From Candidatus Electrothrix scaldis (GTDB lineage Bacteria > Desulfobacterota > Desulfobulbia > Desulfobulbales > Desulfobulbaceae), in assembly GCA_033584155.1 (NCBI GenBank), contig CP138355.1:682001-746000 (forward strand): a stretch of DNA of 64,000 nt, read 5' to 3'. A program made the position numbers and the translations under genes. Positions 16,070 to 24,120 of the stretch are shown in pieces. Under the pieces are notes generated by a model. It was not told where the DNA came from. It saw nothing but the letters and a program-made list of their open reading frames with translations, and searched no databases. Each line of letters begins with the position of its first letter. Position 1 is the first letter of the stretch.

Positions 16070-16591
16070 TTACGCCGATGCCACGTCTTCCTCATCTCGT
16101 ATGTGGACCTTATTGAGCAATTCTTGAGGGTACAGCTTTATGATTCGGCGAAGCGCTGCGCTGATTTGCTGGGTTGGAGCTGTAATAATTTCCTGCTCCT
16201 TTCCGTCCTTGTACGCTGTCATAAAAAGACGTTTTTTCTGAAGAGCAAAGTTGTGGCTCCAGTCGACCACGATTCGCTCCTTATCTTCACTCACCGGAGG
16301 TTTGTGTACCTGTCCTTGAGTAGCCACTTGCACGGCATCACCGTCTGTCACTTCCAGTACCCAAGCATCTCCATTTTCCATGCTAAAGAAGATAAAGACG
16401 CCGAGCTGATAGACCTGCGTTTTAAACTGGGTGGCGCTTTGTTGGATTTTTTCTATCTCTCCCAGTAAAGATATCTTGATCTGTTGTATGGGAGAGGGGG
16501 CGTGTCTCTCTTGACGTAAGGGTAAGCAGCAATGTTTGTGCTTCTTACCCGAGCCGCAGGGGCAGGACTGATTGCGCTGTATCTTTGCCAT
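16070..16591 (-). CDS. SEC-C motif protein of unknown function
   Basis: The 173-residue protein begins MAKIQRNQSCPCGSGKKHKHCC, a complete SEC-C zinc motif (CxC....CC) as found at the end of SecA and in many small proteins. The rest is a soluble alpha/beta region with alternating hydrophobic strands (VYQLGVFIFFSMENGDAWVLEVTDGDAVQVA) that I do not recognise. It lies 50 bases downstream of nrdJ on the same strand and may be co-transcribed with it. Confidence 0.75.
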   Translation of the reverse strand: MAKIQRNQSCPCGSGKKHKHCCLPLRQERHAPSPIQQIKISLLGEIEKIQQSATQFKTQVYQLGVFIFFSMENGDAWVLEVTDGDAVQVATQGQVHKPPVSEDKERIVVDWSHNFALQKKRLFMTAYKDGKEQEIITAPTQQISAALRRIIKLYPQELLNKVHIRDEEDVASA

Positions 16592-16640
16592 AGTTGCTCA
16601 AAGTAAGGTTGTCTTGCCCCGGGCGCTCCGCGTTATGGCG

Positions 16641-18833
16641 TTATGAGCACTTGGAGTAGCCACATTCCCGGCAAACTTCGCAGCCTTCTTCAAAGACTAA
16701 GGTTCCTGGACATTCGGGGCATGCAGACGAAAACCCGTTTCGGGTTCCGGCCATAAACGATTTAAGCAGTTTACCCAATTGGGCGGGTAAGTCAAGCATA
16801 TGTCCGCTGGAGCGGTCAAGTTGTTTGATAACCTCTTCCATAGGAATCTGGTAGCGCAGGGCCAGAGAGACCAGGCGACAGGTGGTTGTCCACATCGTGG
16901 ATTTATCCTTTAGGTCAACCCGATTATCAAAGGGGAATTTGGCGAAAACCTCCATTGGTGTCTCATTTTCTGCAAAGCAAACAATAATGTAGATGGTATT
17001 GCCGTTGGCATCTTTTAGGCGGTAACGCTTTGCACTGAGGACATCTGGTAATTCCTTTTTCTGGAAAAGGCCTTGGCTGGAAACCGTTGCTGTTTTTTGC
17101 TCATTGCCACTGCTGGTATTACCGGTATTAAGTACCTGGGCATCACGAGAACCATCGCGGTATACGGTCAGGCCCTTGCAGCCCAGTTCAAAGCCGAGCA
17201 TATAGGAGAGCCGGACATCCTCTTTGCTGGCAGAAGAAGGCAGGTTGATAGTCTTGCTGATGGATGAGTCCACCCCATTGGTCTGCAAGGCTCCTTGCAT
17301 CTTGATGTGTTCTTCCGGGCTGATATCCTGGGCAGTGCGGAAGATGTTCTGCCATTTTTCGGGAATTTCATCATGCCCGACAACCGTACCAGTGCAGGCA
17401 ACTTTTTGCATCAGGGCATCTGAGAAAAAGCCTTCTTTGCGGGCAACGGCCTCAAAATGCTTGTTGACCATCAAAAAGCGATCTCCGTCCATAACGTTTT
17501 TTTCCATGACTACGGAAAAGTATGGTTCACAGCCAGAGGCACAGTCTGCAATCATGGAAACAGTTCCAGTGGGTTGAATAGAGGTCAGGGCTGCATTGCG
17601 GCGGGCCGGATAGTCATTGAGTTTGCCATTATATGCAGGAAAGGCCCCTTTGGTTGCCGCAAGTTCAACAGAAGCCTCCTCAGCCTGCTGGCGAATAAAG
17701 CGCGTCACCTCAGAGCATGCTTCCCTGCCCTCTTCTGTGCCATAAGGAAGCTCCAGTTGGATGAGCATGTCATGCATGCCCATGATCCCGAGACCTATTT
17801 TTCTGGTTTTCCTGGTCATCTCACCAATTTCTGGGATAGGAAAACGGTTGCAGTCAATGACATTATCAAGAAAGCGCACAGCCGTTTTTACGGTACTTGC
17901 AAGGCGTTCAAAATCCACCTTTCCTTCGCAGATATATTGCCCCAGATTAATTGAGCCTAAATTGCAGGATTCATAAGGAAGCAACCATTGCTCGCCGCAA
18001 GGATTGGTTGCCTCGAATTCGCCCAACTGCGGGGTGGGATTGCTTCGATTGGCCGCATCAATAAAAAGGACACCTGGCTCTCCATTATGCCAGGCCAGAT
18101 CTATAATTTTATTAAAAACCTTTGCTGCATTGAGTGAGTCCACCACTTGGTTATTGGAAGGATCAATCAGGTCATAATCACTGTCATTTTTTGCCGCTTC
18201 CATGAAGGCATCAGTGATCGCCACCGAGAAGTTAAAATTGGTGAATTTAGTTTGATCCTCTTTTGCGGATATAAAATTCATGATGTCTGGATGGTCAACC
18301 CTGAGTACCCCCATATTGGCACCACGTCGTTTGCCACCTTGCTTGATGGTCTCGGTGGCAGCGTCAAAAACTGCTGCAAAGCTGAGCGGCCCAGAAGCGA
18401 CCCCTTGAGTAGAGCGAACAGAAGAATTTTTGGGACGAAGACGAGAGAAAGAGTACCCTGTCCCTCCTCCGGTTTTATGCACCAAGGCACCGTTACGGAT
18501 AGAGGTGAAAATGCCATCCATTGAGTCATCTACCGGGAGCACAAAACAGGCTGAGAGCTGACCAAGGTCAGTACCGGCATTCATGAGACAGGGAGAGTTG
18601 GGCAGAAAATCGAGCTGGTGAATCATCGTATAAAAGTCTTCCCGAATGGTCTCGTAATCCTTTTGATCACTATCTACAGATGCGACGGCATCTGCAACTC
18701 GCCGACAGAGTGATTCCCAGTTTTCCAGCGCACTGCCGTGTCCGTCTTTAAGATAATAACGACGTGCCAAGACCGTTTCAGCGGTTTCTGTCAAAAGCTG
18801 CTGAGAGATATTGCTGCTCATATCTTTACCCAT
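16641..18833 (-). CDS. nrdJ: Adenosylcobalamin-dependent ribonucleotide reductase (class II)
   Basis: The 730-residue protein reduces ribonucleotides to deoxyribonucleotides using B12, independent of oxygen. Visible features are NSPCLMNAG (first redox Cys), HKTGGGTGYSFSRLRP, the active-site segment TNPCGEQ, ANMGVLRVDHPDI, and a C-terminal CxxC-rich tail (CPECPGTLVFEEGCEVCRECGYSKC) for re-reduction. I chose ATG 18833, with AAGGGA seven bases upstream, over a TTG at 18875 that only extends the open frame. The promoter region carries two NrdR-like boxes. The protein may also indicate that the host makes or imports cobalamin, which fits the B12-type radical SAM enzyme nearby. Confidence 0.95.
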   Translation of the reverse strand: MGKDMSSNISQQLLTETAETVLARRYYLKDGHGSALENWESLCRRVADAVASVDSDQKDYETIREDFYTMIHQLDFLPNSPCLMNAGTDLGQLSACFVLPVDDSMDGIFTSIRNGALVHKTGGGTGYSFSRLRPKNSSVRSTQGVASGPLSFAAVFDAATETIKQGGKRRGANMGVLRVDHPDIMNFISAKEDQTKFTNFNFSVAITDAFMEAAKNDSDYDLIDPSNNQVVDSLNAAKVFNKIIDLAWHNGEPGVLFIDAANRSNPTPQLGEFEATNPCGEQWLLPYESCNLGSINLGQYICEGKVDFERLASTVKTAVRFLDNVIDCNRFPIPEIGEMTRKTRKIGLGIMGMHDMLIQLELPYGTEEGREACSEVTRFIRQQAEEASVELAATKGAFPAYNGKLNDYPARRNAALTSIQPTGTVSMIADCASGCEPYFSVVMEKNVMDGDRFLMVNKHFEAVARKEGFFSDALMQKVACTGTVVGHDEIPEKWQNIFRTAQDISPEEHIKMQGALQTNGVDSSISKTINLPSSASKEDVRLSYMLGFELGCKGLTVYRDGSRDAQVLNTGNTSSGNEQKTATVSSQGLFQKKELPDVLSAKRYRLKDANGNTIYIIVCFAENETPMEVFAKFPFDNRVDLKDKSTMWTTTCRLVSLALRYQIPMEEVIKQLDRSSGHMLDLPAQLGKLLKSFMAGTRNGFSSACPECPGTLVFEEGCEVCRECGYSKCS

Positions 18834-18930
18834 GTTATGTCCCTTGTTTGCTTGTAGCTTGAATCTTATAGCCAAGAATTTTGTGGAAATTGCTTAGAAG
18901 AAGAACCTTCGATTTAGAACTGACGAGAGC

Positions 18931-18983
18931 TTTATAGCACAATATATAGAGGTTTATCAATTGATAAGTTCTATATATTGTAT
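18931..18983 (-). promoter_or_regulatory. nrdJ promoter with two NrdR-like boxes
   Basis: On the minus strand a sigma-70-like promoter reads TTGATA (18960-18955), an 18-bp spacer, then TATAAA (18936-18931). The spacer holds a 16-bp NrdR-like box (18937-18952, CACAATATATAG core). A second, CTATATATTGT, lies at 18968-18983. The box centres are 31 bp apart, with 15 bp between them. Known NrdR boxes (consensus close to ACACWATATATWGTGT) occur in pairs with 15-16 bp spacing. Together the two also form a 43-bp near-palindrome. Binding by NrdR is inferred; nrdR itself is not in the window. Confidence 0.75.
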
Positions 18984-19119
18984 AATTCTGCAAAGCTCTA
19001 TAAAAAGAACTGCTTGCGTGCAGGAAGGGCTTTTTTACCCTGGAACAGGGAAAAAAAAGATAAAGATACAGTGAAAATGCGGTGAAAACGATAAAGATGA
19101 GAACGGTGAAAAGATGTTC

Positions 19120-20730
19120 CTAATCGACCATGCCCTTTGCCAGAACTGTGTCCTCACCAAAGAGCACATCATCCCGCTGCGGGTAATCAAGGAGGTAATG
19201 GAGTCCTCTCGACTCCCGACGGAGTGAGGCACTCTTGATGATTAAATCAGCCATCAGAACAATATTGCGGAGCTCTATCAGGTCCGGTGTGAGTAGGTAG
19301 TCATAGAAGTGTTCTTTGGTTTCAATGAGAATAGGCCGCATACGGCGCTCCACAAGCTGGAGGCGTTTTTTGCTACGCACTATACCCACATAATTCCACA
19401 TCAGGCGTCGTACCTGATCCCAGTTATGGCTAATCAGAACGTTTTCTTCAATAGATTGGGCACGTCCTGTCCGCCAATCCTGGACATGGCAAGCTTTCTG
19501 GTTGCTGATCTCAGTCCAATGTTTTTTTACCCATTGCGCAGCCCTATGGGCAAAAACAACGGCTTCCAGCAGAGAGTTGCTAGCTAAGCGGTTTGCTCCA
19601 TGTAGGCCTGTGCAGGCAGTCTCGCCCAGAGCGAGCAAATTATTTACACTGCTAACGCCCCATTGATCGGTCAACACGCCGCCGCACATATAATGAGCAG
19701 CTGGCACCACTGGTATAGGCTCCTGACTGATGTCTACGCCATAGTTTTTGCAGGTACCATAAATAGTAGGAAAACGTTGCTCCAGAAATTCCTTCCCTTT
19801 ATGGGTGATATCCAGGTAGACACAGTCAGCACCGCTTTTTTTCATCTCTGTATCTATACCCCGGGCAACAGCATCCCGTGTTGCCAAATCCCCCCGCACA
19901 TCGTATTGCTGCATGAAGGGTTGGCCCTTTTCATTAATAAGGATGCCACCCTCGCCTCGTACAGCTTCTGAGATAAGAAAATTTTTAACCTTGGGGTTAA
20001 AAAAGCAGGTGGGATGGAATTGGACAAACTCTAGGTCTGCTACTTTTGCTCCAGCCCGATAGGCCATTGCAACACCATCACCTGTCGCGATATCAGGATT
20101 TGTCGTATACAGGTAGACTTTTCCGCTTCCCCCTGTACAGAGGACGGTGATCCCTGCCCTCCAGGTTTCCACCTCGCCTGTTGAACGATTCAATACATAG
20201 GCACCAATGCAGCGGTCTTTATCTCCTGTCAACTTTCCTTGAGCCTTGGATTCAAGGAGAAGGTCGACGGCCATATGGTCTTCCAATATTTCTATCTGAG
20301 GATGTTCCTGAGCCCGGGCAAGTAAGGCACGTTCTATTTCTCGCCCGGTCATGTCTTTGGCATGTGCAACCCTGCGAGCAGAATGCCCTCCTTCCATACC
20401 AAGGTCAAACTCCTCCCCTCGTTTTCCCTGCTGGAAGCTAACACCAAGCTCGACCAACTCTCGGACCCGACGAGCACCCTCTTCCACCACGATTTGCACA
20501 GTTTCTCGATTACAGAGACCATCTCCTGAAATAAGGGTGTCCTGAATATGATCTTCCAGCCGATCATCCTCTGAGAGTACTGCCGCAATACCTCCTTGAG
20601 CGAGATTGGTTGCAGTGTCCGCACTTTGTTTTTTAGTCACCAAGGTGACACGGGCAAAGGAAGATACCTTGAGAGCAAAGGAGAGACCTGCAACGCCACT
20701 GCCGATAATGAGAATATCTGTCGAGAGCAT
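19120..20730 (-). CDS. nadB: L-aspartate oxidase
   Basis: The 536-residue flavoprotein catalyses the first step of NAD biosynthesis, aspartate to iminoaspartate. It begins with the FAD dinucleotide motif IIGSGVAGLSFAL, followed by NLAQGGIAAVLSEDD, EGGHSARRVAHAKDMTG (substrate and FAD contacts), LEFVQFHPTC, SEAVRGEGGILIN, HYMCGGV and NRLASNSLLEAVVF, all in the order of NadB/fumarate reductase flavoproteins. The combination EGGHSxxRVxHAxDxTG is diagnostic of NadB rather than FrdA/SdhA. It stands alone between nrdJ and the divergent parAB region. Confidence 0.95.
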   Translation of the reverse strand: MLSTDILIIGSGVAGLSFALKVSSFARVTLVTKKQSADTATNLAQGGIAAVLSEDDRLEDHIQDTLISGDGLCNRETVQIVVEEGARRVRELVELGVSFQQGKRGEEFDLGMEGGHSARRVAHAKDMTGREIERALLARAQEHPQIEILEDHMAVDLLLESKAQGKLTGDKDRCIGAYVLNRSTGEVETWRAGITVLCTGGSGKVYLYTTNPDIATGDGVAMAYRAGAKVADLEFVQFHPTCFFNPKVKNFLISEAVRGEGGILINEKGQPFMQQYDVRGDLATRDAVARGIDTEMKKSGADCVYLDITHKGKEFLEQRFPTIYGTCKNYGVDISQEPIPVVPAAHYMCGGVLTDQWGVSSVNNLLALGETACTGLHGANRLASNSLLEAVVFAHRAAQWVKKHWTEISNQKACHVQDWRTGRAQSIEENVLISHNWDQVRRLMWNYVGIVRSKKRLQLVERRMRPILIETKEHFYDYLLTPDLIELRNIVLMADLIIKSASLRRESRGLHYLLDYPQRDDVLFGEDTVLAKGMVD

Positions 20731-20920
20731 CTTGTGCCTTATATGGAAAAGAGATACATGAAGCCGCTGGTAACGCTTTGGAGCCGTCAGGTCTTACTTT
20801 TAAAATTTTACTGTCTCAGCTCAGAGACTAAAAGAGACTTTTAAAAGAAGGAAAACTCTCTCTGTGCTGAGATTTTTTTTGAGAGGTATAACATTCCTTG
20901 TCAGAGAGGTACAGAGAAAA

Positions 20921-20936
20921 TGTTTCACGTGAAACA
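20921..20936. promoter_or_regulatory. parS centromere-like site
   Basis: TGTTTCACGTGAAACA is an exact match to the canonical 16-bp chromosomal parS palindrome bound by ParB/Spo0J. It lies 205 bp upstream of parA, where such sites are commonly found, and supports an origin-proximal location. Confidence 0.95.
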
Positions 20937-21030
20937 TAAAAAAACATTCACCACTCATGGAGAGTAGTGTACTATACCCGGAAAGGTGGATATCAACAAT
21001 CGACATTCTATTCTTTGAGCCTGTTTTTTT

Positions 21031-21064
21031 ACAAACCGAGTCATTGTCGACGGTTTGTTTTTTT
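21031..21064 (+). terminator. Rho-independent terminator upstream of parA
   Basis: ACAAACCG and CGGTTTGT form an 8-bp stem around a 12-base loop, followed by a run of seven T. It faces the plus strand. Since nadB runs the other way, it implies a plus-strand transcript starting between about 20731 and 21030. Confidence 0.7.
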
Positions 21065-21140
21065 GTTATATATAGTTACATTTTTTTACATTAGGTAAAA
21101 TTATGTCGCAATCCAGTTCAAAAAGAGGGTTGTTTGTCAG

Positions 21141-21917
21141 ATGAATTCGAAAATTATTGTACTTGCAAACCAAAAAGGTGGCGTAGGGAAAACCACTACA
21201 GCAATAAATCTTGCTGCTACCTTGGCTACAAAAGGAAAAAAGGTGTTGCTTGTTGATTCCGATCCTCAGGGGAATGCATCAAGCGGTGTGGGACTCTTCA
21301 ACGCGGATCCAGAAAAGCATCTTTATAATTGTTACATGGGGACGCCCAATACAATAGACTGCATTCAGGGGACCAGTATCAAAAATCTGTCCATCCTCGC
21401 AGCATCTATTGATTTGGTTGGCGTTGAGATAGAGCTGATCTCGAAAGAAAATCGGGAGAAGCAATTACGAGGGATCCTTAAAGAGGTTCGAGAACTCTAC
21501 CATTATATTATTATAGATTGCCCCCCTTCTCTTGGGCTTTTGACCATTAATGGTTTAACGGCGGCTGATTCAGTTCTTATTCCTATGCAATGCGAATACT
21601 TTGCTATGGAGGGGCTCGCACAGCTGATTGGAACTATTCGTAAGGTGAAAAAGAGTCTGAACCGAGGCCTGTACATTGAAGGGCTCTTGATGAGCATGTT
21701 TGATCAGCGGAATAGCTTGACTCACAAAGTGGCAGGGGAAATAAAGAAGCATTTCAAAGATCAGGTGTTCAAAACGATCATCCCAAGAAATGTACGGCTG
21801 AGCGAGAGTCCCAGTCATGGTAAAACGATTATTGAGTATGACAAGAACTGTGCTGGAGCCAAGGCCTTTAATCAACTCGGTAATGAGTTCTTACGAAGAA
21901 ACAGGAAAGCACAATGA
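21141..21917 (+). CDS. parA: Chromosome-partitioning ATPase ParA/Soj
   Basis: The 258-residue protein has the deviant Walker A motif [14 protein letters not shown], Walker A' [13 protein letters not shown] and Walker B-like [16 protein letters not shown], the set of chromosomal ParA/Soj. It lacks the N-terminal helix-turn-helix domain of plasmid type Ia ParA. It forms ATP-dependent dimers on DNA and moves ParB-parS complexes to segregate the origin. It overlaps parB by 4 bp and lies 205 bp from a perfect parS. Confidence 0.97.
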   Translation: MNSKIIVLANQKGGVGKTTTAINLAATLATKGKKVLLVDSDPQGNASSGVGLFNADPEKHLYNCYMGTPNTIDCIQGTSIKNLSILAASIDLVGVEIELISKENREKQLRGILKEVRELYHYIIIDCPPSLGLLTINGLTAADSVLIPMQCEYFAMEGLAQLIGTIRKVKKSLNRGLYIEGLLMSMFDQRNSLTHKVAGEIKKHFKDQVFKTIIPRNVRLSESPSHGKTIIEYDKNCAGAKAFNQLGNEFLRRNRKAQ

Positions 21918-22801
21918 GTTCAAAAAACGTGTTAGGTCGAGGAGTTGCCGCTCTCCTACCGGATGATATGTCATTGGATGAAGAGTCTAGGTTTTTCTTT
22001 TGTGATATAGATAAGATAGAGGCTAATCCTCATCAGCCTCGAAGTAATTTTGATGAGGAAAAGCTCCAGTTATTAGCAGAATCCATTCGAGAAAAAGGCA
22101 TTATTCAACCCCTCTTGGTCAGCAGTAATGGTGGAAATAGGTATAAATTGATAGCCGGAGAACGAAGGCTCAGAGCTGCTCGCCTCATTGGCGAGGATGA
22201 AGTTCCTGTGGTTATTATGGAGACCAGTAGTGAGGATGAAACCTTGGAGTTGGCCCTGATTGAAAATATTCAACGCCAGGACCTGAATCCCATAGAAGAG
22301 GCCATCGCCTACTCTCGTCTTATAGAAGAGTTTCACTTAACCCAGGAAGAGGTTGCTCAGAAGGTCGGGAGAAAACGCTCTACGGTGACGAATACTCTCA
22401 GGCTTTTGAACCTGCCCTCTTCTTTGCAAAACGATGTTGCAGGTGCAATTATCTCTGAGGGGCATGCTCGGGTGCTTTTGCGCCTGAAAGATGAGCCTCT
22501 CCTGATGCAGGAAATCAGGGATCGCATTGTGAAGGAGGACCTTTCCGTACGCCAGACAGAAAGCCTCTGTCGCCAAGTGGTGCAGAAAAAGAAGCAAACC
22601 CCGGCAGAAAAGAAGCAAAAACAGGGCGAACTCTCTTCTTCTTATTGTAGTGCTCTTACTACCCAGCTCACCAATCAGTTTAATACCAAGGTGAGGATTG
22701 TCCAGAATGGAGCACGTGGTAAATTGGAGATTGAGTATTATTCCCCTGATGATCTTGACCGGTTAATCAGTTTAGTGTCTGATAGGAATATTGAAGCATA
22801 A
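21914..22801 (+). CDS. parB: Chromosome-partitioning protein ParB/Spo0J
   Basis: The 295-residue protein begins [18 protein letters not shown], the ParA-interacting start. It then has [17 protein letters not shown] and [10 protein letters not shown] (CTP-binding ParB/Srx domain), [14 protein letters not shown], and the helix-turn-helix [26 protein letters not shown] that reads parS. The C-terminal region (about 215-295) would dimerise. The CTPase motif GERR is intact. It is translationally coupled to parA. Confidence 0.97.
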   Translation: MSSKNVLGRGVAALLPDDMSLDEESRFFFCDIDKIEANPHQPRSNFDEEKLQLLAESIREKGIIQPLLVSSNGGNRYKLIAGERRLRAARLIGEDEVPVVIMETSSEDETLELALIENIQRQDLNPIEEAIAYSRLIEEFHLTQEEVAQKVGRKRSTVTNTLRLLNLPSSLQNDVAGAIISEGHARVLLRLKDEPLLMQEIRDRIVKEDLSVRQTESLCRQVVQKKKQTPAEKKQKQGELSSSYCSALTTQLTNQFNTKVRIVQNGARGKLEIEYYSPDDLDRLISLVSDRNIEA

Positions 22802-22813
22802 CCGGAGAGAAAA

Positions 22814-23134
22814 ATGGCATTTATGCAGATTACAGTGCTGCCGATGGAAACAGGAGACACAAGCCTGAGCGCTTATATTGCAGATATTCAGGAAATCCTG
22901 CGTGATACAAAGCTTGATTACGAAATGAATGACATGGGGACAGTCATCAATGGCTCCCCTGCTCTTCTTTTTCAAGTTGCCGAGGCATTGCATTCCTGCC
23001 CATTCCAACACAGTGTCCAGCGTGTGATAACTCAGATCACTCTTGATGAACGTAGGGATAAGACACAACACCTTGGTGAGAAAAAAGGAGCTGTCTTGAG
23101 CGTCTTGGCTGAAAGAGAAAAAAATCAGCAGTAA
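22814..23134 (+). CDS. MTH1187/YkoF-type thiamine-binding-like protein (DUF77)
   Basis: The 106-residue protein, with a GGAGAG ribosome site, reads MAFMQITVLPMETGDTSLSAYIADIQ...YEMNDMGTVINGSPALLFQVAEALH. This is the pattern of the MTH1187 family: ferredoxin-like folds that form tetramers and bind thiamine or its precursors. It follows parB by 12 bases and is probably in the same transcript, although no functional link to partitioning is known. Confidence 0.85.
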   Translation: MAFMQITVLPMETGDTSLSAYIADIQEILRDTKLDYEMNDMGTVINGSPALLFQVAEALHSCPFQHSVQRVITQITLDERRDKTQHLGEKKGAVLSVLAEREKNQQ

Positions 23135-23172
23135 CCACAGAGAAAACTCAAAAAAAACAAATCTTGAATACC

Positions 23173-23634
23173 ATGAAAAAAAATACTTTTATCATTTTAT
23201 TCATTTTTGTTCTTCTGAGCAGCTTGACCGCACAATCGGTTTGGGCCCGGATGGTTGCTATTAAGAACGATGATGTCAATATGCGCTCCGGTCCGAGCCT
23301 GGACAAAGAGATCACCTGGAAACTTGGTGTGGGCTTTCCTCTCAAGATAGTAAAGGCATCAGGCGATTGGATTAAAGTAAAGGATTTTGAAGGAACTGTG
23401 GGCTGGGTGCATAAAGATGTTGTTGACCGCTCCGGTCATATGATCGTCAAGGCACAAAAGAAGAATAAGGGAAAAATTAATATCCGTAAGAAGCCCGATA
23501 CCAAGAGTAAGGTTGTTGCTAAGGCCTATTATGGTGTCGTGTTTAAGACCCTAGAACAGAAAAGAGGATGGGTAAAGGTACAGCACGGGGACGTGACCGG
23601 ATGGATTAAGCGCTCATTACTTTGGGGATTCTAA
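23173..23634 (+). CDS. Secreted SH3b-domain protein
   Basis: The 153-residue protein has a signal peptide (MKKNTFIILFIFVLLSSL to about AQSVWA) and then two SH3b-like repeats. The first is DDVNMRSGPSLDKEITWKL with GVGFPLKIVKASGDWIKVKD..GWVHKDVV, the second KINIRKKPDTKSKVVAKAYYGVVFKTLEQKRGWVKVQ..GWIKRSLL. I chose ATG 23173; the TTG at 23164 only extends the frame. Such domains bind peptidoglycan or regulate cell-wall enzymes in the periplasm; partners are unknown. A strong bidirectional terminator follows 166 bases later. Confidence 0.88.
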   Translation: MKKNTFIILFIFVLLSSLTAQSVWARMVAIKNDDVNMRSGPSLDKEITWKLGVGFPLKIVKASGDWIKVKDFEGTVGWVHKDVVDRSGHMIVKAQKKNKGKINIRKKPDTKSKVVAKAYYGVVFKTLEQKRGWVKVQHGDVTGWIKRSLLWGF

Positions 23635-23800
23635 AGAATTTTTTTAAATCTCTTTGTATGATGCTTCTCACTCATTTTCATGTCCTGAAAATCAGGAGGC
23701 AAAGATGTACCTTAGAAATTTTTCCAGCAGAAAGAGTCTCACTTTAAAAGCACTCCCCAACAAGATGATGAAGCAGAGCGAAAAAAGAGCAATAAAAAAA

Positions 23801-23827
23801 GCCGCTCTTACAAGAAGAGCGGCTTTT
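23801..23827. terminator. Bidirectional terminator before the tRNA-Ser genes
   Basis: GCCGCTCTT-ACAAG-AAGAGCGGC is a perfect 9-bp stem flanked by an A run on the left and TTTT on the right. It can end plus-strand transcription from the SH3 gene and minus-strand transcription from the tRNA genes. Confidence 0.85.
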
Positions 23828-23834
23828 CAATTTA

Positions 23835-23927
23835 TGGCGGAGAGAGAGGGATTCGAACCCTCGGTGGAGTTTAACCCCCACACTCGCTTAGCAGGCGAGC
23901 ACCATCGGCCAGCTCGGTCATCTCTCC
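23835..23927 (-). tRNA. tRNA-Ser (GCT anticodon)
   Basis: The minus strand folds as a class II tRNA: acceptor GGAGAGA/TCTCTCC, D arm, anticodon stem CTCGC/GCGAG around CTGCTAA (anticodon GCT), a long variable arm, GGTTCGAATCC T arm, discriminator G and an encoded CCA (TGG at 23835-23837 on the plus strand). It decodes AGC/AGU. Confidence 0.95.
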
Positions 23928-23957
23928 TTTGTCTTGCAAAGCAAGGACAAAATATCC

Positions 23958-24043
23958 TGGCGGAGGAAGTAGGATTCGAACCCACGGTACTTTCGTACAA
24001 CGGTTTTCAAGACCGCCGCCTTCAACCACTCGGCCATTCCTCC
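23958..24043 (-). tRNA. tRNA-Ser (TGA anticodon)
   Basis: The minus strand folds as acceptor GGAGGAA/TTCCTCC, GGCCGAGTGGTTGAAGGC D arm, anticodon loop CTTGAAA (anticodon TGA), variable arm, GGTTCGAATCC T arm, discriminator G and encoded CCA. It decodes UCN codons. It lies 30 bases upstream of tRNA-Ser(GCT), and the two are probably one transcript. Confidence 0.95.
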
Positions 24044-24120
24044 GAACTCAGCAATTGAGTGTAGAGTTTTTATACCACTTAAAATTTATTCTGTCAATAT
24101 TCTCCTGATGTTGATTCATT

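Larger units (their letters stand above)
20731..21140. other. Divergent intergenic region between nadB and parA
   Basis: This 410-bp stretch holds a perfect parS site (20921-20936) and a rho-independent terminator facing parA (21031-21064). The parAB promoter must lie in the last 76 bp, which are AT-rich (TTATATATAG, TTACATT, TAAAATTATG). The short minus-strand ORF across parS merely reads MFHVKH through the palindrome. No dnaA box cluster or other origin element was seen. Confidence 0.6.

Noticed and set aside
18834-19119. Cobalamin riboswitch in front of nrdJ
   Set aside because: No B12-box (GCCACTG-like) was seen; the region is explained by the NrdR-like boxes and promoter.
20821-21006. 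Minus-strand ORF of 61 codons containing MFHVKH
   Set aside because: The peptide MFHVKH is simply the parS palindrome translated; no ribosome site supports the ORF.
23654-24058. Plus-strand ORF of 134 codons
   Set aside because: It runs through a terminator hairpin and both tRNA-Ser genes on the opposite strand, so it is a chance open frame.
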